In this document: positions 24,785 through 30,390 of the stretch, piece by piece
Numbering within the stretch: the first letter of the stretch is position 1
Layout: each line of letters opens with the position of its first letter
From: Phaeospirillum sp.
GTDB lineage: Bacteria > Pseudomonadota > Alphaproteobacteria > Rhodospirillales > Magnetospirillaceae
Assembly (NCBI GenBank): GCA_030651575.1
Contig: JAUSFB010000032.1
Coordinates: 458,001 to 522,000, forward strand
Direction: 5' to 3'
Length of the DNA: 64,000 nucleotides
Translations under genes and position numbers: made by a program
The notes under the pieces: generated by a model
What the model was told of the DNA's origin: nothing
Seen by the model: the letters and a program-made list of their open reading frames with translations, nothing else
Database searches by the model: none

Positions 24785-27537
24785 TGGCAATCTCCCACGA
24801 TCTTGTGGATGCCCACCCGCACGATGTCGGACCCGGAACCGGTGGCGTCGGTCAGCGCCAGGGTGGTCTCGGACAAGGGAGTCAGCGAATTCAGCGACGG
24901 AAAGCCCAGATCCTTGGCATAGGGCGTCTTCCAGTGCTCGAACTGGCCGGGAATGACGATGGTGTCCGGGCGGCAGCCCTGGACCAGTTCCACCTGCCCT
25001 CGGGTGAAACCGGTGGTGGAGCGCACCTCGACCCGCTCGCCCTGGATGATTCCCATCTTCCGCGCCGTGCCGGCATTCATGATGATGCGGCCATGGCCGC
25101 GCATATTGGCCGCCACCTCGTTCATCAGGGGAATGCCGGAATTGGAGCCGGTGGAATACTGCATGCTCTTGGTGGTGATGCCCCACAGCGGATAATCGGC
25201 GGGGTCGCCGCCCGAGGCGATCACCGCGTCGGTCCAGCGGTCGGGGACGTGGTGCCATTGCGGCAGGGCCTGATACTCGCCCAGTTGCTCATCCCACCAG
25301 GTGACGCCCTGGCCGTGCAGACGGCGGCCCAGTTCCTCGCCGATGCGCAACAGGCGCTCCTGATAGGGCAGTTCGAAGCGCAGCCCCTGATCCACCATGC
25401 TGGGATAAAGGTACCAGTCGGTACGCGAGAACGGCTTCACGAACAGGCCGTTTTCCTTCATCCAGGCCAGGTCCTTGACCTCGGCCCCGCCGGTCATCTC
25501 GGCGGAAGCGGCCTTGCACACCGCGTCCCAGATGGCATCCGGATCATTGACCCGGTCGGTGGGAAGCGAGAAGTCATAGCCCTCACCCTTCAGGGGCACC
25601 AGGGCGAGGCCCCGGTTGAGGCGCTCGTTATATTCCTTCAACAAGCCGGTACGCCGGGCCAGTTCGGTGGAAATCCAGGTGAAGTCGCGGGCCTCGCCCT
25701 GGGGCTCGACCACTTTCTGACGCAAGACATAGCCCTGGTGCGCCCAGTGCTGCTCGACGAATTTGGTGCCGCCGGCCCGGATCAACTGGGTGCTTTCCAG
25801 GTCCGAGGCCTCCGGCAGCAAGATGTCGGCCATGTGGTTGGTCTCGTCCATGGTATAGGCGAAGGCCACGATGTACGGCATCCGCGAAATGGTCTCGGCC
25901 AGCCGCTCGATTTCCCAAAACGAGATGGCGGGATTGGTGCGATAGGCGAACCACACCTCGGGCATGGCCGGCTTTGGCCAGTTGGGCGGCGCGTCCCGCA
26001 TGAACATCCAGGCGAGATGGGTCGGCCCCAACGCCTGACTCCACGGCCCATTGCCCACATGGGGCACCAAGGTGGAATGGGCGTTGCGGCCCTTGGGCTT
26101 GGCGACCCACTTATCCGGAGTGGTGGCGTTGAACGAACAGGCCATGAAGCCGTCCTCGCCCGGCTTGACGGTAGCGAGGCGGTTGTCATGCGGGCGGTTG
26201 ATCCGCACCGTGGTGCCCAGGGTGCCGCCCGGCACTTCCAGCGCGCCCACCACCGTGGCCAGCACGGTTCGCGCCCAGCAGCATTCGAACGCGCCCCAGC
26301 CATTATTGACGGTCTTGCCCAGCGCCACCGCCACCGGCCGGAACGGCAGCACCCGGCCATCGACTTCCATGGTCTGGCCGATACAGGCGTTTTCCAGATA
26401 TTCCAGCGCCACCCGCCGGATAGTGGCGGCGGGAACGTCGCACAGCTCCGCCGCCCATTCCGGGGTATAGGCGCGCATGGCCTCCACGGTCAGCACCAGC
26501 GAGGGCCGCCCCACCACGTCGCCATGACGGACCACCTCGCCATCGGCCTTGTGAGCCAGGGCGGCGGCGATGGGGTATTGGCCGGTCAGGACCGGCGCCG
26601 CGCCGGGCTGATCGAAGACGACCGCGGCATCGGTTCGCGAATCCCAGATCAGCGGCTTGGCCGTCTCGGGATCGCGCAGGTAATAGCCGTCCGGCCCGAC
26701 CAGATAGGGCGAGTTGGTGCGGTCGCGCAGAAACTCCACATCCAGCCGCTCCGGGGGAACCTCGCACAGCAGGACATGCAGCATGGCGAACATGAAGGCG
26801 GGATCGGTCTTTGGCTTGATCGGCACCCATTCAGCCGAACAGCCGGCGGTCACCGACAGATGCGGCTCGACCTGCACCCGCTTGATGCCGCGAATGCGCG
26901 CATCGGCGTGACGGCGCACGGCGCAGACGCCGCCGGTCACCTCCACATTGGCGCCGAACGAGACGATATAGCGGGTATGCACGGTGTCCGAGCAGACCGT
27001 GAAGGCGCGATGCCAGAACTCGCCGTACAGGTGCTCCGAGTGGGTGCACTTGACCCCCTGGCCCGAGCCCAGGCTATAGTCGATCGGCCCCCAGGCGGCC
27101 AGGAAGGCCGGCAGGGTTCCCATATAGCTGGCCGGGGTGCCGCCATGACCGAAGGTGGCGGCCACCCGAGGCAGCCCCTGATCGTCCAGCAGCCCACGGG
27201 CGCGGATATCGTTGAGCCTGGCGGCGACGGCGTCCAGCGCCTCGTCCCACGAGACCGGAACAAAGCCAGGGTCCTCGCCCTTGCCCTTCTTCGGGTTGGT
27301 CCGCTTCATGGGGGTCAGGACGCGGTTGGGATTGTAGGTCTTTTGCACCAACCCATAGGCCTTGACGCAAGGCCGGCCGTCGGCGGGATGTATACCGGCT
27401 CCGGCGTGGTTGGGCTCCACCGCCAGGGCCACCCCGTCCTCGACCACCACGGTCATCAGATCGGGACCGGCCACGCAGTTGTAGCAATAGGTCGCAACCC
27501 GCTGAGTCCCGGTCTTTGCCTGAATGTTCGCCACCAC
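24781..27537 (-). CDS. padB: Molybdopterin catalytic subunit of phenylacetyl-CoA:acceptor oxidoreductase
   Basis: 918 residues, DMSO reductase superfamily. It would oxidise phenylacetyl-CoA to phenylglyoxylate with quinone as acceptor. The N-terminal cluster region has C18, C21 and C57, but the expected third Cys (C-x2-C-x3-C) is missing: residues 25-26 are P-D. The cofactor domains follow (ATFGHGG near residue 127, L-G-S-G-Q-G-V-K-C near residue 155, and the C-terminal G-I-I-Q-G-E-R-V-E-V-R molybdopterin-binding barrel). No Tat signal is visible, so the catalytic subunit is expected on the cytoplasmic side. The start is GTG at 27537 after GGGGGAGG. It is the first gene of the overlapping pad series. 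Confidence 0.9.
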   Translation of the reverse strand: MVANIQAKTGTQRVATYCYNCVAGPDLMTVVVEDGVALAVEPNHAGAGIHPADGRPCVKAYGLVQKTYNPNRVLTPMKRTNPKKGKGEDPGFVPVSWDEALDAVAARLNDIRARGLLDDQGLPRVAATFGHGGTPASYMGTLPAFLAAWGPIDYSLGSGQGVKCTHSEHLYGEFWHRAFTVCSDTVHTRYIVSFGANVEVTGGVCAVRRHADARIRGIKRVQVEPHLSVTAGCSAEWVPIKPKTDPAFMFAMLHVLLCEVPPERLDVEFLRDRTNSPYLVGPDGYYLRDPETAKPLIWDSRTDAAVVFDQPGAAPVLTGQYPIAAALAHKADGEVVRHGDVVGRPSLVLTVEAMRAYTPEWAAELCDVPAATIRRVALEYLENACIGQTMEVDGRVLPFRPVAVALGKTVNNGWGAFECCWARTVLATVVGALEVPGGTLGTTVRINRPHDNRLATVKPGEDGFMACSFNATTPDKWVAKPKGRNAHSTLVPHVGNGPWSQALGPTHLAWMFMRDAPPNWPKPAMPEVWFAYRTNPAISFWEIERLAETISRMPYIVAFAYTMDETNHMADILLPEASDLESTQLIRAGGTKFVEQHWAHQGYVLRQKVVEPQGEARDFTWISTELARRTGLLKEYNERLNRGLALVPLKGEGYDFSLPTDRVNDPDAIWDAVCKAASAEMTGGAEVKDLAWMKENGLFVKPFSRTDWYLYPSMVDQGLRFELPYQERLLRIGEELGRRLHGQGVTWWDEQLGEYQALPQWHHVPDRWTDAVIASGGDPADYPLWGITTKSMQYSTGSNSGIPLMNEVAANMRGHGRIIMNAGTARKMGIIQGERVEVRSTTGFTRGQVELVQGCRPDTIVIPGQFEHWKTPYAKDLGFPSLNSLTPLSETTLALTDATGSGSDIVRVGIHKIVGDCQ

Positions 27538-27616
27538 ACATCCTCCCCCGCCGACCTTGGCGTCTGGGGATCAGTGTGGGTGAAGGCGAGCGTTGGTGTC
27601 TGTCCCCCTGCAAAGG

Positions 27617-27654
27617 GACAAGGGCGAGCCCCTTGGCGGAAACTCGCCCTTGTC
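27617..27654. promoter_or_regulatory. 12-bp inverted repeat in the padB leader region
   Basis: GACAAGGGCGAG (27617-27628) pairs perfectly with 27643-27654 around a 14-base loop. It lies between the thioesterase stop and padB. The minus strand, which carries both genes, shows no T-run after it. It may be a weak terminator of the thioesterase transcript, an RNA leader structure or an operator for pad expression. Confidence 0.5.
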
Positions 27655-27687
27655 GTTTCCAGAGTCCGGGTCGTTTCTAGAGTCCGG
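27653..27687. repeat. Tandem 17-base direct repeat over the thioesterase stop codon
   Basis: TCGTTTCCAGAGTCCGG at 27653-27669 is followed after one base by TCGTTTCTAGAGTCCGG at 27671-27687, one mismatch. The second copy contains the stop codon of the thioesterase gene on the minus strand, and the mismatch falls inside it. This looks like a small tandem duplication of the 3' end of the gene. Confidence 0.7.
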
Positions 27688-28081
27688 CCTTCGACGCCTT
27701 GGCCTTCAGGCGCGCCTTGGTCTTCTCCACATCGGCGATGAACCGCCCATGCCGGCCGCTCGCCACCGAATCGAGGGCGTCGGCGGCGGTGAACTCGAAG
27801 GTGACCGCACGCCCCTCGATCTTGGCGACGGTGATGACGATGTCCACCCACATGCCCAACGGGGTCGGCGCCAAATGATCGAGTTCGACTCTGGTGCCCA
27901 CCGAATCGTCGCCTGGATCGACGTATTCAAGGAGAAACTCGCGGCAGGTGGTCTCCAGATCGTAAACCAGATACGGGGTGGCGTAGACCCGGCACCCCGG
28001 CCCCAGGATGCCGATGGTGCGGCCTTCATCGATGACCCAGCGGCGCGTCCTGGACATGCCGACAGCCAGACTTTCCTTCAT
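27677..28081 (-). CDS. Hotdog-fold acyl-CoA thioesterase, FlK-like
   Basis: 134 residues from the ATG at 28081, with GGAGAG upstream; an upstream in-frame start would add about 25 residues without a site. The pattern resembles fluoroacetyl-CoA thioesterase FlK and relatives: a start with R-R-W-V-I-D, then A-T-P-Y-L-V-Y-D-L-E-T-T-C, V-G-T-R-V-E-L-D-H-L-A-P-T-P-L-G near residue 66 (with the D-H-x-A-x-T-P-x-G signature) and F-E-F-T-A-A-D. Catalytic Thr/Glu/His equivalents are plausible but not provable by eye. It lies 139 bases upstream of padB on the same strand and could release CoA from stalled aryl-CoA esters, an inference from position. Confidence 0.75.
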   Translation of the reverse strand: MKESLAVGMSRTRRWVIDEGRTIGILGPGCRVYATPYLVYDLETTCREFLLEYVDPGDDSVGTRVELDHLAPTPLGMWVDIVITVAKIEGRAVTFEFTAADALDSVASGRHGRFIADVEKTKARLKAKASKAGL

Positions 28082-28179
28082 GGCGACTCTCTCCAAAGTT
28101 GGTCGCCTGCTCTGCCAGAGTCCCACGACGCTGTCTGTCACCCTGCAACGGGACACGGCATCCCAATGTCCGATGAATC

Positions 28180-28206
28180 AAAAAAAGGGACCCGAAGGTC
28201 CCTTTT
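28180..28206 (-). terminator. Rho-independent terminator of the lipoprotein gene
   Basis: On the minus strand a perfect 10-bp stem (AAAAGGGACC with GGTCCCTTTT) and a TTCG tetraloop are followed by an uninterrupted T-run (28186-28180). Confidence 0.95.
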
Positions 28207-28228
28207 CCCGAGAATTAAGGCGAATGCC

Positions 28229-28429
28229 TTACTTCTTCTTATTCCAGGGGCAATTTTCCTTGGTCGCGATCGGCGTGCCCAGATTGCCCTTGTCGTCGGC
28301 CTGCTGATAGAAGGACACCGAACCGTCGGGCATGCACACCGGATCGGTGAAACCGCCAAACGGCTCCCAACGGCCGGAACAGCCGGCCAGCAGCAGCAAG
28401 GTACCAAGCGTAAGAACGACTTTCTTCAT
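28229..28429 (-). CDS. Small lipoprotein
   Basis: 66 residues. A short basic start (MKK), a hydrophobic core and the lipobox LLAGC at residues 13-17 predict lipidation at C17 by Lgt/LspA. The mature part of 50 residues is polar, with two further cysteines (V-C-M-P and N-C-P-W), which could form a disulfide. The residue after the lipid Cys is Ser, so outer-membrane targeting is expected. It is monocistronic, ending at a strong terminator. No family recognised; the sequence is too short to suggest a role. Confidence 0.8.
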   Translation of the reverse strand: MKKVVLTLGTLLLLAGCSGRWEPFGGFTDPVCMPDGSVSFYQQADDKGNLGTPIATKENCPWNKKK

Positions 28430-28510
28430 CTCGAATCTCCCCTCGAAAAATTAAAATCTGAGTAACAATACCCCCAGATCAAGGCTTCGTCCACCCGCCT
28501 GGAGCCATTC

Positions 28511-29683
28511 TCAACGAAGATGCCCGGCGAAATCCTGCCCGATCACGGCGACGGCGTCGGAGCGCATGCCATTGTAACCGGCGGCCATCTCGCGGCCATA
28601 GGCGCCGATCAGATTGAACTCGATATAGTCGCCATCGGCGACATCCACCGGCAGCATCAGCGGCCAGGGCAATATGTCGTTGCCGTCGCAGGTGGGGCCA
28701 AAGGCGGTGAAGCCGCCCACCGCGCCCATGCGCGGCCGCCCCAAGAAGTCCACAACCCGATAAGGCAGCGACAGCGCGGCCTTCCCCCAATAGGTCTCGG
28801 CAAGGCCGCCGAAGATTCCGTCGTTGAGATAGACCGAGTCCGGCTTTCTCAGATTGACTCGCACCAGCAGCGACCCACCCTCGGCCACCAGGGCGCGGCC
28901 GGGTTCGCAGAGCAGGCGGATGCCGCGCGGTTCGGTCAGTGCGGCGTGGGTCTGGCGGATCATGTCGAAATAGGCCGACAGCGGCGGCGCGGCGGTCGAG
29001 CGGTAATAGGCGGGAAAGCCGCCACCCACATCCATCAGCCCGACCGAGACCCCGGCCCGGTCAAGCAACTCGACGGCCAGGGACATCCCCAGCCGGAACG
29101 CCCCGGGGTCAAGGCATTGCGAGCCCACATGGAACGTGACCGCAGGCGACAGGCCCAGGGCGACCGCCCGTTTCAGCGTGACGACGAATACGTCCGGAGT
29201 TGCTCCAAACTTGGTCGACAGGTCGTAGACCGCTCCCGACCCCTTGGGGATGGCCAACCGCACCACCGGAATCATTCCAGTCCCGGTCAGCGCCGCCACC
29301 TTTTCCAACTCGGCGATACAATCGACGGCGAAATGACGCAAGCCGGTTTCCCAGGCCACCGCGATCTGACCAGGGGTCTTGGCCGGATGATGATAGAACA
29401 TCACCGCACCGGGCAAGGTCTCGGCCACGCGCCGGATCTCCATGGGCGACGCCACGTCGAAAAGCCGGATGCCCTCGGCCCACAACGTTTCAAGCACCAG
29501 CGGATGGGCGTTGCACTTGACCGCGAACAACGTCTCGCCGCAAAAGCCGCTCACGAACTCCCGCGCCGCCTGGGCCATCCGATGCGGACGGAACAAGTGG
29601 ACGGGAATCTCGGGCCGCACGGCGCCGACGAAGGCGGCGACCGATGGAAACTCACCGATCACCGGAGATTGCGCCCAGAACAC
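28511..29683 (-). CDS. PLP-dependent ornithine/lysine decarboxylase (fold III)
   Basis: 390 residues. The PLP lysine is in FAVKCNAHP near residue 54. FHVGSQC near residue 183 and M-D-V-G-G-G-F-P near residue 220 form the barrel end, C-E-P-G-R-A is near residue 263, and the catalytic G-P-T-C-D-G-N-D near residue 340 carries the Cys and Asp of eukaryotic-type ornithine decarboxylase. It would make putrescine (or cadaverine) in the cytoplasm. The start is a GTG at 29683 inside the SET-domain gene; the ribosome site is weak, and the 25-base overlap suggests coupled translation. A later ATG is possible but would cut strands of the barrel. Confidence 0.88.
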   Translation of the reverse strand: MFWAQSPVIGEFPSVAAFVGAVRPEIPVHLFRPHRMAQAAREFVSGFCGETLFAVKCNAHPLVLETLWAEGIRLFDVASPMEIRRVAETLPGAVMFYHHPAKTPGQIAVAWETGLRHFAVDCIAELEKVAALTGTGMIPVVRLAIPKGSGAVYDLSTKFGATPDVFVVTLKRAVALGLSPAVTFHVGSQCLDPGAFRLGMSLAVELLDRAGVSVGLMDVGGGFPAYYRSTAAPPLSAYFDMIRQTHAALTEPRGIRLLCEPGRALVAEGGSLLVRVNLRKPDSVYLNDGIFGGLAETYWGKAALSLPYRVVDFLGRPRMGAVGGFTAFGPTCDGNDILPWPLMLPVDVADGDYIEFNLIGAYGREMAAGYNGMRSDAVAVIGQDFAGHLR

Positions 29684-30150
29684 CCGGCCATTTTGGCCAG
29701 ATAAGCCTTGCCGTCATCATTGAGCGCCTCGCGCCGGCCAGTGATCCATTTGCGACAGCCGGGCGCGCCGCAAATACACGGAAACTGACGAAACAACGTG
29801 TCCTCGGTCATGGCGTAATCGATGGTCAGCAGGTCGCCCACCGCGATATCGGTCAATGCCCAGACTTCAAGCCGCGCCATGTCCAACACGCAGTTGGGCG
29901 CGCAGGCATGAGACAAAAGACCAACGAAATACGGATCGTGCAGATGGATGTTCGGCGTGACCTGGAGGGTATGCTGAAGAATTCGGTTGGACAGGACTCC
30001 GACGAAATGGGCCAGCAGCGACCCGCGCCCGAACGGAACTCTGGCCTTGAGGCCCTTGCCGATCCTTCCATTCACCGCTGCCGCCGCAAACTGCTCGGAG
30101 GTGGGCAGAGTCTCGTCCATACCAAGCTCGCGCGGATAAAATCCGGTCAT
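29659..30150 (-). CDS. SET-domain protein (putative lysine methyltransferase)
   Basis: 163 residues covering little more than a SET domain. The N-terminal G-R-G-S-L-L near residue 42 fits the SET start. LSHACAPNCVLD near residue 79 is the R/N-H-x-x-x-P-N-C-like knot strand, and G-D-L-L-T-I-D-Y near residue 104 carries the pseudoknot tyrosine. A post-SET-like C-I-C-G-x-x-G-C-R-K-W near residue 125 would bind zinc with C85. SET proteins methylate lysines; bacterial examples act on ribosomal, DNA-binding or unknown targets. It overlaps the ornithine decarboxylase gene by 25 bases. The true target is unknown; the CXCG post-SET motif makes the family call fairly safe. Confidence 0.8.
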   Translation of the reverse strand: MTGFYPRELGMDETLPTSEQFAAAAVNGRIGKGLKARVPFGRGSLLAHFVGVLSNRILQHTLQVTPNIHLHDPYFVGLLSHACAPNCVLDMARLEVWALTDIAVGDLLTIDYAMTEDTLFRQFPCICGAPGCRKWITGRREALNDDGKAYLAKMAGCSGRNLR

Positions 30151-30390
30151 GATGGACTAAACACCTCAGGGTCGAACCATGAAGGAGTAAATCTCCATTA
30201 CGGTGCCCTATGCAAGGCCCGCCGTCAACCGGGTATCCGCTCGGCGGAGATAACCCCATCCGTTTGATTTCAATGGACAAACTTGAAACGAAGCACTCCT
30301 GCCCGTTGATCGTCCCGACCGAACTGCACCCTGGAGTCCAGGCAGGTCTTCCGGGGCCGGCCCGCTCGTGCTAAACAAAGAGTCAGACCC

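Noticed and set aside
24784-27741. A 985-codon plus-strand frame
   Set aside because: Antisense to padB; no recognisable motif, very His/Gly/Arg-rich.
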